Positions 1 to 13,768 of a stretch of 64,000 nt of DNA are shown in pieces. This DNA is from Druceiella hillmani (taxonomy: Eukaryota; Arthropoda; Insecta; Lepidoptera; Hepialidae): NCBI GenBank assembly GCA_039881145.1, contig JAYKKI010000006.1, forward strand, positions 22,318,501 through 22,382,500, in the 5' to 3' direction. Each line of letters opens with the position of its first letter. Positions within the stretch are counted from its first letter, which is position 1. Below the pieces are notes generated by a model. It did not search any database. It worked only from the letters and a program-made list of their open reading frames with translations, and was not told the origin of the DNA. A program made the translations under genes and the position numbers.

Positions 1-1860
1 TCACATTTTGTATATACTGTTAAGTTTCTAATTATTTTATTGTACTTTCATACTTATACCAAAGTCGATAACATGGCTATATAATTAGTTGCAATCAGCA
101 GCATAGAGAGGTTGTAACAGATAGCTAGAGTCCAATTGTAATGTTATTCTTTAAACCTAAGAAAAATATAATAAAGCATGTTTTTCTCAATAAGTTTATG
201 TATTTAATAAAACTGAAATCTGGTCTATTAGACCAATATATACTGAGTTTATAAAATACACATAAACAAATCGGCAATATCATTTGCCTTAGTAACTCAA
301 AGCCGAGACAAAGGAGATTGAATAGTGCTTGTTGAGTAATAAATATAAATTTACATTATATAAACAAGATCGAAAAATCGAAGGTAACCTCAAGAGGGAG
401 ATGTCTATTTATTTTTGCTTGCTTCGAATTTCTGAGTTTGGTACGAATGTATGGAGGACTAATAATATTTCAATTACTTTTTCATTGGTTATTTATCAAA
501 AAAATATTTTTATGAAAGTTCACAACAGAATTCGGTTTTGTTGTCCCATGGAAATACCCTTAGTTTTTTAAGCAATACAAGGCCAAAAATGATGAAAAAA
601 CTTGTTCGGTAAAATCTGAATAGAAGATTACATGAGAACTATAGCAATCATCCTAAATGTCATAGTTTCTGAAATATGTATCATGTATTACACCTGTAAA
701 ATATACGCAAAGTCGGCAATATTAAAGTTATGAAACATTAATATTTGCAAAGAGTTTGAAGGAATATTACAAATCCTTAAACATTTTTAACTGTTTAAAT
801 GTATACTCAATTCTCTTGGTGCAATTTCTGTTCGTACTTGAGACGTTCCTTATAAAAATAAAATAACCAAGTTTGTAATAAACAGATGTTGCAAAGTATC
901 CGAGTAGAACATAGATGTTTTGTCGATTACCTTTCATTTTTAAAATGTAGTAATGTCTGATCTACAGAGTGATTATATTAAAATTTGCATACACGTATTA
1001 ATGAATGTAGAGATTTAATTTAGATAACGATGCGAATTAATTTGACATTGTCGGCATGTAAATTATAATACAAAAACTGTTATTTCACCATGGCATTAAT
1101 AAATATGAAATACAATAGTGCCACGAGAAAACTAATACCAGGTCCCCATCGATAAAGCGGGCATATTTTGAAAAGTTTTTAAAAGTTTTTACAAGCTTTG
1201 CTATTAATGAATCATCACATATAATCTCACTTCTTCTGTGTTAGCTTATGTGACAGTCAAATGAATTAAATCAATTTCTTCACCAAGGCGTGAAGTTCTT
1301 GAACTGAATGAATGAAAACGAATAAAGTTGTCTGCTCTCCATATGAAGCTACTTATCCTCATGTTGGAGAAAATATTGAAAAGTATTATAGGTGTTTGTA
1401 TTACCAAATTCCTTCTCTTCAGAGTTTATAATGGACATGATCGTATATTATTTCCTCAACTCTGAGGAGAATTTCATTTAATCGTACACATTTCTTAATT
1501 ATTTTGTTATTACGTTGATAAATCCTCGATCTTTAATTTAGTAGTTCTTAAAGCTTTTGGCTGTTACACAAGAGGACGATGTTATAGATTATTTTAGGTG
1601 TTTGAAGCGCACATGGATATGCATACGGTCTTTTGTGTACTCACATTGTTCAACACCATGTTATGAGACGCTCATTTGTAAGTTTTTTTTGTTTATTTCC
1701 CATTGATCAATTCAAAAACGGAAATGTGGAGCTGCTTGATGGTTCACCATTGATCACTACTCAAAATGATATATATTCGAATTGCTGTGTATTTCTGTCT
1801 AATGCATTATTGTTTGTTCGTTTTATAAATATGTGTTCTTATGGTATTTCCGCATGGTCT
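1..1860. other. A+T-rich DNA with no supported gene
   Basis: I see only low-complexity A+T-rich sequence here. Short open frames at 329-571 and 1633-1890 show no recognisable domain, no unusual length and no base composition different from their surroundings, so I treat them as chance frames. No repeat, hairpin or RNA gene stands out. Confidence 0.6.
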
Positions 1861-1878
1861 AAGCGAATACATTCCCAC

Positions 1879-1927
1879 CCAGGTGTTTAGGGAATAATTT
1901 CCCCAAGGTGTTTAAGGGACAATTTCA
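1879..1927. repeat. Short tandem duplication, ~28 bp unit x 1.7
   Basis: The stretch CCAGGTGTTTAGGGAATAAT recurs about 28 bases downstream in slightly altered form (AAGGTGTTTAAGGGACAAT). This is a local direct duplication. Another small direct repeat (TTGTAATACACTGA, twice, 26 bases apart) lies just downstream at about 2063-2101. No function is evident. Confidence 0.6.
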
Positions 1928-2101
1928 TTAATAATTATGAGATTACCTTACATAAAATACAAACTGTTTACTGACTATGTTGTGGCATTTGAATTTATAG
2001 TAGTCTATCGACTTCGTTCTAAAATTTAGGCCCGTTTCGGTATTTGATATTACGTCTTTTCTTTGTAATACACTGAATACACTTTCCTTGTAATACACTG
2101 A

Positions 2102-5100
2102 TTTATTGAACAAACAAGGAGCTTTTCGCATTCCTTGCTTTAGTATATTATTTTTGTGCGCTATTTAATTGAAAGATTGCCCTTCCACAGATTGTACATC
2201 CTTAAGTATACAGATCTATAACATCGTGAAAAAACAGTGCATCAATTTTATTGAAAATACATCTTTTTTTATATGGAACACTGCATACAAACTGAAAATT
2301 TAGCACCACGATTCAGTATGAAAGATTGATAAAGGTAAACAATTATTTTTGCTTTTATCATATTTCATTCCTTGAGTTTAAAGATATCAATATCATTGCT
2401 GTTGCGACTTTTTGTTAAAGAGTATTTGAATTTGATCAGTTTGATACTTTGTGAACATGAGGGTGTCAAATATTAAAAAAATTTAAGTTGGCAACTAAAA
2501 ATCCTGCAATTTTTCTAATGATTTCAGAAATTTTACAGAAGTTCTTAAACATATATAGTAGGATATATACAAAATGCGACTTTTAACTTTTTGCAGTTTG
2601 CTATATTTTGCCCAATAAGGGACAAAAAATGTAAAAACTTTACGAAGAGAATTTAGAGTGCTTCAGCATCATGAATTTTGTTTGGGGCGAAAAGCGAATA
2701 AAACGACGTGAAATATACACACAATGCTTATGACTCGGCCAAGTGTTCAGTTTAAAAGTTCAAAGAAGAAAATTTTATTCTATGCGATAAACCAGGGTGG
2801 AAAATTTAGAAAATCTTATGGAAACAGGCACAGTTTAAATTACTTTGCATAGCTACTCTTACGACCCCATGATATGACAGAAACACGTCAAACATAAGGA
2901 AAGGAGCGTAAATATTATATCTGGCTTCCGCGTGAGTTAACACTAACGAATAGATATGAAATGAGTTTATTAATTGCCAATATAATATATACTTATTGGA
3001 TAAAATGAGAATTTGATATAAGAGGTGGATAGTCCGCAAAAAACATTCCAATGATATAAGGAAGACATTCAGAGAAGAACAATTGCTTCGTGGAAAATTT
3101 AATTTAATATTTTATGACGCAAATCAAAAAGACAAATTGCTAGCTCCTTTTATCATTTGGATAATAAATATGTTCTAAATTATAACAAAGTAGTTGAAAT
3201 TATATTTAAAATCAAGTCACGCTCCTGCAAGGTGTTTGGTCAAAGATCATCATAGGTGAACAGGAAATCGGAATACTGTAAAAAGACGTTTTGGGTATGT
3301 TAATCAGTTTTAATTTGAAAAATATTTTAATTTTGAGAGCTGTCACTGAAAAATAAAAAATAAATTAATTGCTAACGTGTCCGTTCGTCCCTTTATTTGT
3401 CACAGTCATTTTATCTGAAACCTTTTGGCATGAGAAACGTGAAATTTGGGATACTGATAAGTATAATTACCCTCATATAGGTAACAATTATAAATATTTA
3501 TATGAAAATGTTAGATGAGGTAAAAACTTGATTTCTTTTCCTTTTTTTCGTGCATGCATAGTTTGAAAAAACTGTTTATAAGAAATATTAAAAAATATGT
3601 CTTCGGCCTCTCTATTTCCAAAATTTGGCGTAGTTTTTAGATTGTAAAGTTAGTATATCTGTATATTAAAAATATTTGCAAAAAAAATTTAAGATAGAAA
3701 AAATAGTTGGGAAACTAAGTGATAGAAAATATTAAGATCGTTCTTGGAATCACCTAAAACTACTAACACAATTCAAGAGGGATTTTTAGACAAAAGTGAA
3801 GGTAAATTTAAATAATATCTATTCTCATTTTATCGCCATCGGGTCACTCTATCGGCAGATGTGCAAATTCATTATTTTCAAAAACTCATTACATTGTATT
3901 AGCATAACAACAAGAAAATATCTCAATACTTGATGCGTTCTAATTACACAAATGTATGTATAATGTACTAATATATGTACATCAAGAGAAAAGCCTACAT
4001 GCTTTTTAAATCGCGCTATAACATTTTCCACCCGAGCATACGTTGGCAAAATAGGCGTAGGCAGAAGAGAAAAGTGGACGTATACTTATAAAACCATTAT
4101 CGGTACGATTTCTAGTGACCTATGTATACGGAGTCGCGGGCACAGTTAGTTAATAATAAAAATAAAACAAAAGGGAAAATAAACAACTGGATGTGGATAA
4201 AACTTACATATAAGTATATCAAATTTAAAGATACCGCCAATAAACAAAGTGATAATAAACAAAGAATTATCGGTTTCCAAATAAACAATAATTATTTTTG
4301 TATAATGAACATTAGTAGGTTGATGGTTGAGATTTGAATAACGAATTATACTTTTTTTATTTAAATATTAGACTAATTTTAGATAAAATAGATCCATGTA
4401 CAAAAGAAAAGAAAGCACTCAGCTTGCGGGTGCGGGTAGTTCTGTTCATATGGAGTCTATATTATGTAGATACATATTTAGTACTCATTCACATCCATTG
4501 CAATCTAAAGGGGTAGGTTTATTTTGTCCGCCTATCTGGGGTGGATAACGGCTAAGGCTATTTATATCGTATGTGTTCATTTTATAGCCTTTATTGCTTC
4601 AAGATTATCGTTATGAAGATATATTTTTTCCAAATGCTTTTTTAATTTTTCCTTTGTACCATTATCGTATATAAACATAATGAATTCATATGACCACATA
4701 GTAGCATCAGTAGAACGAATACAATTTTTAAACATTTTCTACACGTGTAAGATTACATAGATTAATAACCCATTTCTACATTTTACAGGGCCACATTGGC
4801 AATAAAGAAAAAGTTATTAGTTTATGCCGCGCCTTCTAATGCCGTATACCTTGTGACCAACCACCATTTTGACGACAATAGATAGAACAATTAAATAGAG
4901 GCTCCTGTTTCTAAACTTTTGACTGGTCCAAGAACGGTATCTGCCCTCTAATTAGGTACGTACACAGACATGAAACAACTAAGACATTAGTAGGTAGATA
5001 GACATAGGATATCATAGGCAAGAAAAATTGAAAAATAAAACATTTTTACAAAAACCCTGAACAAATTTCAAATAACAACTGAATACGGAACACAATCAAA

Positions 5101-6026
5101 AGTACATAATGATGATAATGCGAGTACTTAGCTAGAAGTATTGCGGTAAAATATCATTTCCGAACCTAAATAAATTTTCAAAATATTGCAACCAAGTGAA
5201 ATATAAAACTCATCTGTGTATATATGCGGATGTGCATTCTTGAGACAGGATAAAAACGTATACAAAGAGAGAAAGAGAGAGAAACAAATTTAACTATGAA
5301 TGATAAATTGCTTATTATTATTGATCAGTCACAAGTTCTGTATTTATGTACGACTTTTATAGTCATGTGAGATATATGTAACAATATTAATTAACTTTTA
5401 TGGCTATAAAAATAAACGACTATTAAAAATAAATAACAAGAAACTAAAGCCTAATATATTTTATTACTAAATTATCAACAAATATCCATAACAAATATAA
5501 GGATCGACTACAATTAACTTTTCTTTTTTTATTTCACTGCAATCCGCTCACAATATCAGAAGATATAATAATTTAATAAGTCTAAAAATTAATTTACATT
5601 GCATTAGTAGAATAAAGTGCCCAGTCACCCGATACATGGTAATTATACACAGTATGATGCACAATATTACGCATAGTAATTATAATATATCTATGTATGT
5701 TAATATATAGCGCTGTGTATATTTAAAATTGCAAAATGGAGGTTTCCACCTGGATATATAATAAAGAAATTGACGTAGCCAGAAGTGGAATGTATTACAG
5801 GAGGTTAAAGTGCTTGAGTAAGCAATCCAAATACGGCCAGATGCGTGAGGGCAGGCATCGTTTTCGGTCGTCTTCCACACAAAATAATTTTCGATATTGT
5901 ATGTAATCGTTATTATTATATAACAATGATCATATGCGATATTAAAATATAAATTTTATGCGTGAAATGATAATGTAATAATATACTTTGTGTCTTCAAT
6001 TATTTTACAATTTAATTTGGATGTCA
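2102..6026. other. A+T-rich DNA with no supported gene
   Basis: No recognisable coding, RNA or mobile-element signal was found. A somewhat more G+C-rich patch at about 4780-4960 could be a conserved non-coding element or a small exon, but no frame is convincing. A short purine run of GAGA type lies near 5266-5283. Confidence 0.5.
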
Positions 6027-6088
6027 ATATTTGTAATTTAATTCATTTAACATATAATATTTGTAATTTAATTAATTTAACATATAAT
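6027..6088. repeat. 30 bp direct repeat x 2
   Basis: The unit AATATTTGTAATTTAATT followed by C or A and ATTTAACATATA occurs twice back to back with a 30 base period and one clear mismatch. It is a minor tandem duplication in A+T-rich DNA. Confidence 0.7.
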
Positions 6089-6580
6089 GAAACTGCAGAA
6101 TTCGTTGGTCTATATATTTAAAACCTTTACGAACAAACTAACAATACATAACAAATGTGACAATACACCAAAATTTTGTTTACAGGTCTGTTAAAGAATT
6201 TCGATATTGTAGATTCTCCAGTGTTTGGAGGTTAATCGTAATCGGCAACTAGGATAAAGATATTATAATATTACCTTTCAACACAAATCGTTCACTTAAA
6301 AACTGTACTTTTATAATTATGATAATAAGTGGCGTTGCCTGCATTAATCGCATAGTTAATAATATTTTATAATTGTCTACGTACACATGGTCAAGGGCAT
6401 AGTTAGTATTCATAATCATTTAATGGAAGTACTCAGAATCCTAAAATATAATTTGTTTAAACAATTTCCCGGTTATTATTATTTTTTGTGCTTTGTTGTT
6501 TTAGAAGTTCAGAGCGTTAAAAAAATCTTAGAGCAACATCTTTAGGGTAAGATATCATCATAAGCATATTTAGAGTGAGA

Positions 6581-6687
6581 TATCAATACTTGATATTTTT
6601 ACTTGATATTTTCAATATATCAATACTTGATATTTTTACTTGATATTTTCAATATATCAATACTTTATATTTTTACTTGATATTTTC
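6581..6687. repeat. 37 bp tandem repeat x ~2.9
   Basis: A 37 base unit beginning TATCAATACTTGATATTTTT is repeated almost three times, starting at 6581, 6618 and 6655. The first two copies are essentially identical and the third has one substitution in the TACTTGATAT part. Each unit contains two TACTTGATATTTT sub-repeats, so the unit itself probably arose by an earlier duplication. This is a recently expanded minisatellite. Confidence 0.85.
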
Positions 6688-7309
6688 TTATGGCGTAATG
6701 TCAGTGGCAGAGTGTGTCACACATATTTTACTATCGTTCGCTTACATCAAGATTTTAACATTAAATGTCATTATGTGTGAATAGTTAGAGTCTTTCATCC
6801 TATGATATTAAAAAGTAACTTTTAATTGTAACTAATTAATCTCACGTTATTACATGCTTTTCATTTTGTTGTATAAATTTGATCTTATTCATTTGTGTTT
6901 TACTTGAAAATAATTATATTATAAGCATTTTTTTTTAATAATTTGATTAACAAAAAAAAAATTATTTACATTTAATGATATTGATACTTATTATTTATTT
7001 ACAGTGTTACCTATTTTATACGTTCCATGACAATCGTACTTAAGGAACAAACTCCAGTCGCGTGTAAAAGCTGATACGCTTAATTTTTTCATGGATTTTA
7101 GGTAACAGAAGTACTGCGTTAACTTTGAATCTACGTTAAAAATAGTATAATTTAAAGGTTTATTTATTTCTATATGTAAGTGTATGTATATGTACTATAT
7201 GTATATGTATTTTATTAAAGATGTCATTATGAAAGGTATATTTATTTCTATATGTAAGTTTTGCTTTCTACTTAAGTCATGTAACCCAGCTCGTTGGGGA
7301 AATGGCGCA
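6688..7309. other. A+T-rich DNA with no supported gene
   Basis: Nothing recognisable is present. A phrase close to TTTATTTATTTCTATATGTAAGT occurs twice (near 7158 and 7236), a small direct repeat flanking the microsatellite that follows. Confidence 0.5.
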
Positions 7310-7323
7310 ATATATGTATATAC

Positions 7324-7417
<94 letters not shown>

Positions 7418-7418
7418 A
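7310..7418. repeat. (TA)n/(TG)n compound microsatellite
   Basis: A long alternating TA tract with occasional C or G interruptions ends in a pure (TG)n run from about 7395. Open frames crossing it on both strands encode only Ile-Tyr and Thr-His strings, so they are artefacts of the repeat. Confidence 0.97.
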
Positions 7419-7479
7419 CATCACATGTCCATTTACAAAATGCATGCAAGATATATGAATGCTCGTATTTAACGGGATG

Positions 7480-7625
7480 TACAAATGGGAAGGGTAAACG
7501 ACGAAGTTGACTGCAGCGAAGCTGATTGAGTAGTAAATGCGGATTTACATAATATAAACAGGATCCAGAATAAATTACGTAAATCCGCTGTTCGTGGAGC
7601 TTTCGCTTCCGCTTTCATGAGAAGT
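7480..7625. other. G+C-richer island, unassigned
   Basis: This patch is visibly less A+T-rich than its flanks and contains runs such as GACTGCAGCGAAGCTGATTG and TTCGTGGAGCTTTCGCTTCC. No open frame, splice pair or known RNA structure is convincing. It could be a conserved non-coding element or a remnant of an old insertion. Confidence 0.3.
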
Positions 7626-9379
7626 TATTGTATCCAATATTGTCCCACTTCCTTAATATATACTATTATTATTATTCCTTACCAATATTTCTCTACAGAT
7701 GTTAATCAAACTCATTTTTAAAGTTTATAATTAAATATTTGATAGTTTGTTACTTTTTGCATTTAATTTAATTAGTATTTTTTATTTGTCCCATCTTTCC
7801 AATTTTTAATTGTCTCCCGTTCCGATTAGTTTGACAGTTGCATATAAAGTGACAGATATTTATGAAAATTCAAAATACTTACTTTTTCTTTATTTTTTAT
7901 TTTAATTAATTCATTGATATTCTGAACATTTTTAATAAAATTTATAAAAAGTTAATAAATACTCAAAGAGAGCTCTCTCAATCAATAAAATATGTATAAT
8001 TTCAAAGAGTTAAAGTACTTGAAATAGGGACTATATAATAACGCAACAACACTTAAATAAAAGAATATATGTCGGCTATTTAAAATGTTTTCCAATATTG
8101 ATGACATAACCAGTCAAATTTTTATTAAGCATTTTGAGTGGTAATCACATTTTGCAATAATTAGCATTTACGACGTGACTTCACTACGAAAATAATCAAT
8201 TCTTGTTATGTTTAATCTACATGTTTAACAGAAAATTAATTCATGGCAAAATTTAAAATAGCAAATAATTAAATCGTTTCTTTATTTCCATACCTTTGAA
8301 GTTAACATATTTTAAATGAAGTCTTAAAATAAAATCCGAACAGTCTTATAATAAAATCCGAATCCGGAAGAATTTCTACTACTATAACAAGGGCCAAAAA
8401 TTAGTAGACTTTATCTAATAATTTTATAAAATATTTATCTAATAATCCTCTGATCATTCTTGTCGTGAACCAAAATGGAGTGCGTTGGCTACTAGAGAAA
8501 ATTCGAATGGCAGATGATCGATGATCCAATATTTGAGTTACAAGTTTAGCGTATATAGTTTCTATATGCGGTGAGTCGCTGGCTACATGGTTGAAATTAG
8601 GCATTATCCACATGACAAATGGACGGTATCGAATATGTTAAACAACTTCAGAAGTGAATGATTGAATGTGGATATTGAAGCACTTCGGTAAGTTGGTTTT
8701 ATGGAAGTAATTCTTATTTGGGCTAGTCTGACTTTGCAATAACATTTTTTCTTGGATGCCAACCGACATATTTAACATCCTAATAAGATATTTAAATAAA
8801 TTTAGTAGTTATGAAAGTTACCTCTTATTTACAAATAAATTATATAATCGTTACGAATATAAATAACATAAGTTTATATAATTAGGTAGATATATTAAAC
8901 CTATTCATTTTTCATATAATATATGGTATTTTAAAAATAAATCAAATTATGTTCCTTTTATGGCAACACTGCTATATGTTGCTGTTACATTCTTCCTAAT
9001 TAACCGATTCGCAAGTACAGGCACCAATGTGTAGGTCTTCCTTATTGTAAAAATAAATTAAATTAAATAATGTACTTCAATTATTGTATGTATTATTACA
9101 ATATATAGAAACTTAAAATATAAAGAATCTTATGTGAACTTGTTTATTAAGACATTCTCATTTTTTTGTCTACGATATGAAAAAAAAACTTTCAAATTAC
9201 TTTGGCAAAGATCGATATACCATACGATTATAAAGAAAGAATGTTTAAGCATTTTAATGTTTGTCCTTTTTTGAGTATTATGGATGGCTCGACAACAGAG
9301 GCCTTTCTCAGTCATTGGAGGACAAGTAATTCTATAAAGGGAAAGTGAAAGTCCAACATTAAAACTTCCACGCCAGGAG
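7626..9379. other. A+T-rich DNA with no supported gene
   Basis: There are no recognisable features. Small frames on the minus strand (8401-8613, 9130-9315) have no motif I can name and are within chance length. Confidence 0.55.
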
Positions 9380-9415
9380 AAAAAGGCAATAAAATTTACG
9401 TTTTATTGCCTTTTT
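9380..9415. repeat. Perfect 15 bp hairpin
   Basis: AAAAAGGCAATAAAA (9380-9394) is followed after a 6 base loop by its exact complement TTTTATTGCCTTTTT (9401-9415). It resembles a terminator hairpin in form, but in a eukaryotic nuclear context it is more likely a small foldback or insertion remnant. Confidence 0.8.
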
Positions 9416-9419
9416 TGAG

Positions 9420-9966
9420 CTACAGCATTGCACGACATTTTATTTCCGCGGAATACACTCTATTTTTCAATATGTATTTTCTCCTAATTCTCCTTTGTCC
9501 TCCTAACACACTACTATTATAAACAGCCTCCATTTTCGCAGAACTAACAACACGTAATTTTATTTTAAGATTTGTTAGTAACTCTATATACCAAGAAATG
9601 TATTTCCGTGCATACGAAACAACCTTTAGGCTGTAGTCTCGGCTGCGTTTATTTTTTATTAAGGCGGTGGAACTTATTACTGACCTGATGAGACTATCGT
9701 GAAAAGTACCCAGAAATAAGTTTATACATTTTAGCATATTCAGTAAAATTATACAGATTTAAGTATATCGAGGCTCATATATAAATAGATTTAATGTACG
9801 TGTCATGGATATGTTTATGGGTATAAGTTTTAATGCCAAATTTTTTTCAGAATTTTGTTTTGAAAGAACCGTATTATTTTTTTTAATAAAAAGTAGCATG
9901 TATTAACCGAAATACTAAATATATTTATATAGTAATGAACACTGAAATATGCCTAGCGGTGTAAGC
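9420..9966. other. No supported gene; one 105-codon open frame
   Basis: A minus-strand frame of 105 codons runs from 9737 to 9420. It is rich in Lys, Arg, Ser and Ile and shows no domain, signal peptide or catalytic motif I recognise. At this base composition a frame of this length is expected roughly by chance within 64 kb, so I do not call it a gene. Confidence 0.4.
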
Positions 9967-10020
9967 GTGATTAAGTAACAAAAGACGTTTGGCTTGTTAC
10001 TTAATCACTTTTGTTACTTA
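9967..10020. repeat. 13 bp palindromic arms plus a third partial copy
   Basis: GTGATTAAGTAAC (9967-9979) is followed after a 16 base spacer by its exact complement (9996-10008). A further copy of TTGTTACTTA follows at once. It is a local inverted duplication with no known function. Confidence 0.7.
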
Positions 10021-13000
10021 GCTACTTTCGTTGTATTTATAATTAACGTGAGTAAAATTTCAGACTATTTTGCTACATGAATTACTCGCATACCAAATTT
10101 GGTAGCAATTCATTGTTTCTTTGCTAAGATATTAAGTGATAAGCAACTTGATAAACATTGATTGACAACACATGAATTGACAACTTTCGAATTTGTGACA
10201 TCCTAATTAATATAGATAAAAAATGTCACCAAGCTTTTCACTTAGATTGTAACTGATGAATAACATGAATCACTTAGTATATATTGTATACTGTTCAATA
10301 ATATTTTGTAAATAAGCTTTAATCAAACATGACTTTGTAATATTAAGCAAGCTATGAAGGCTTGTGTTAGGAAACTAAAAAGAGATATTTACAATAAAAT
10401 ATACTGCGTGATTTCTTTTTTAGTAACAATCTTTGGTTACAAAAAGTCGAGTGAGGAAGTAATATTTAAGTGTCCTTTTTTTATAAATCAACCGCCAGGT
10501 TTCTGCCAGATCTAATTCAGCGTTATATCATAAGAGTATATAAATATGTGATGAAAACAATCCAATCATCACAGTCGAACAACAATATGTATAAATATGC
10601 AGGAACATTTATAGTGAATTATAAATGTTACGGTGTGCGATATTACGTCAAAGACACGTCACATTTTGTTTGTATAGAGTAACTAGTGAAATATGTAATT
10701 TATCGTGCAAATCTGAATTTGGAAAACATAAATTACTGTAATGTGGTATTAATTAACAATGTGCTTAATTGGAATTAATTTACTATATTTTATAAGGATA
10801 AGACGATTGAAAAATTGAGTAGCAGACCGAGGACAATAGATTTTTTGTGTTTATCAAGGTTATCTTAACTTTTGCAAGATCTATTTCTATAGTTTGTTGA
10901 ACTTATTTATTAGGTACAAAGAAAAAATTTGTTGGTTTTACAAACATGACTTGGTTAAATATCACTACCGACTTAAAAATCTAGCATTTTTTCATTCCAC
11001 CTTTTCATAATCTCCATTTGATACACGTGAGTGAATAGATCGCATGGATATGTTATTATAACTATGATTAGTATTGCTACGCCTTAACTTTGAATATATT
11101 TAGTTACTCTATGTTTATTAATATGCATAGTTTTAATAATATGTGACCTTTTATATTTCAATATTTCTCTATGGCTCCTTTCCAATAATTTTGAATTTGT
11201 TTTTCAAAATATGCGCGACCAACAAGTATAATATAGTTTGAGTTTCCATATTTTCTTTCTGTAGACTCTTCGTAATTTAAATATTTGAAATTATCTATAC
11301 TGGGCGGCCGGCGACAACAGAGTGTCAGTGATCGCCACACAGAAAATCATCACAGAATGAATAGCGGACTACTGTATTATGACAAATGTAAAATTGGACG
11401 ACTTGTTATATTTATTTGCTTCCCCTCAATCGAAAGATAACATAACTCTAACAAATACAAAAATCCTAGAAAACTATGTAAAAAGTAATAAACCGTAAGG
11501 TATAAAAGTAATAAACCGTATATGTTTAACCATGCATAACTTTAAACCATTCGGTTATGGACATGAAGTAAAAATATTTCGAATTAAATCATTTTGAATA
11601 TTTAGTAAATTAACTTGTGTCATTTATTTATAATTTTATGCGAATAAAATTATTTTCCAACTTTGAAAGTATAGGAATCGCCTATATATATTTTAAACAA
11701 TTTAATATCGTCAACTAAATTTTAACGTGTCTTTAAAATATTTTTTTTATTATAGTAATCCGAATAATGTGACTTAAGCTAGTTATATTAAGAAATCAGT
11801 TAACTTCACGTTGTTTACTTCAAAAATAATTTATTGACAAAAATAAAATGCAAAAATCATTATACAATTTACCAAAAAAACCAGAACGTATTGCACGAAA
11901 GTTATACATTCAATCATTTACTTTTATTTTTACCTCAGCTAATTCTATATAGATATTACTTGCAATAAGAATGGGAGCATTATGTCATTACATTTGGTAC
12001 ACAAAATTCACTCGCTAAGATCTTTCTTTGATAAGAAGCACTATGCTGTCGCTTAAATGCACATTTATTTTTATTTAATATTTTTCCAACATTTCCTTAC
12101 CCCTAATGACATAAAGTGTAATGTTAATAACAAAACGAAAGTGCGTTGTGTAATAAGAAATATTTTAACCTGACAGTACTCACGAATTAATTTGAAATGT
12201 TTATTATGGCAAAGGAGAAGAAAATCGTTTTAGTTAATATTTTTTTAGCACCTATATTATTACTTTTTGGCTTTAATTTTTCTTATTTTATCAATTTAGT
12301 TTTTGTTATTTCATCGATTATGATCCCAGTGACCTATGAAAATGTAAAATTGTGAGCAGTTACCATGGTGGTATTTAGTTTAGCCATTCCCATGGAATTT
12401 AGTAAAACATTTAATAAATACTCCAAACCGTAGGAATAATTTGGTATGTTATGTTATAACCCTATTTGTGACTTGATCCATCTGGGGGGCGGGGGGATAC
12501 AAAATTTGTACCTGTATTTCCCGTTTATGCATTTTTTTCTGGATGTATTAAGATTCTATTTTTCTACAACGAAGAAGAACTATTGCTTTTTCAGTTTTAA
12601 TAAAAAATGTACGATTTCGTTTACTTAAAAAGTTTTCATATTTCCCACGTAATAACACAATAATATCTGATATGCATTACTGACGACAGTATAACTCTAA
12701 CTATTGGAACACCCCCTTCTGCAATTGAGTTATGTCATGGTATTTAATTGTATTCAGTTGCTCATTATCTTGTCCCAATTGTATAACAATTGTTTAATGG
12801 ATAAAGAGTAAACTATTAAAGTTTGTCTACTTGCTTGTAACTGACCCTTACATAGCATTGTAAAAAACGCCAATTACAAATTTGGCCATTTAATTCATAA
12901 ATAAATTGAATGACATTTTTTTTGGATCCTGACGGTCTTAATGATATTGATATGATTGATTAGAACAAGAAGAAAGATTTTCTAAATATGTTTACCAAGC

Positions 13001-13760
13001 GAATATTACAATGAATGTAAGGAGTAGGGTAAAATTACCGGATATCGCGAAAGGTTGAAACTGTTTGAAGGTTGCACTCCTAAGACCCAATCTTGATAAT
13101 ATTAATATCAATCGAAATAAAATATTCCACATTTAATACAGTATTGGCTGAAACCCCTTACTATTTATTATGGCTATTCAGTTTATGTAGAATTATGTAG
13201 AAATATAGAAAACATTACGTAACCTCTCTGTAATAGCTTATTGGTTAAAAGACTTAATCGATTTTGTTTAACACATTCCCTTAAATAAAAATTGTACTTT
13301 CCGTAACACAGGTCTTTTTCAATAGACTGATATCAAACATACAAATATTAAATATAATTAAACATATTCTTGTACATTATTTTAATGTTCTGCGCAGCTG
13401 ATAGAACAGATGGATTCATATGCTATTTTGTGCTCAAACACATGCCCACTCGTCTTATAGCCTTTCCTCTCAGGAGCACCATATCGACTACCATAGTGCA
13501 TTTTACGTTATCTCTTTCAAATTTATAATTTTCTCTCTTTCACTTACGTTGCTTGTCCAAAATTGTAATTCTACGAATTATGGGAGAAAAAAATAACGGT
13601 TTTAAAATCAAATTAGTCTTACTGCTTTCAAAAATTCGGAATGAAACAAAAAAACACCAATATAAATATTTGGAGTAGGTATCTTTTGCAGGCAGAATTC
13701 CTATACTTTAGTGCATTGTATAATTATAAATAGTTTGAATGCAGATAGATTTCATTGTCA
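10021..13760. other. A+T-rich DNA with no supported gene
   Basis: I see nothing I can support. A short G+C-rich spot at about 11295-11340 and a G-rich run (two runs of six G, 12484-12496) stand out by composition only. The open frames at 10470, 11158 and 12446 are within chance length and have no motif. Confidence 0.5.
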
Positions 13761-13768
13761 ATTGGATT

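Noticed and set aside
325..385. Similarity between 325-385 and 7527-7580 (GAGTAATAAAT...TTTACATTATATAAACAAGATC)
   Set aside because: Only about 45 bases of partial similarity in A+T-rich DNA; could be chance.
7184..7510. 108-codon plus frame and overlapping minus frames
   Set aside because: Generated by the (TA)n/(TG)n microsatellite (Ile-Tyr, Cys-Val and Thr-His strings).
9380..9415. Hairpin plus T-run resembling a bacterial terminator
   Set aside because: The window is eukaryotic (SINE, mariner relics, microsatellites) and no transcription unit precedes it; kept only as a repeat.
9420..9737. 105-codon minus-strand frame
   Set aside because: No motif and a length near chance expectation at this base composition.
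12484..12500. Two runs of six G, possible G-quadruplex
   Set aside because: Only two G runs are present; four are needed for an intramolecular quadruplex.
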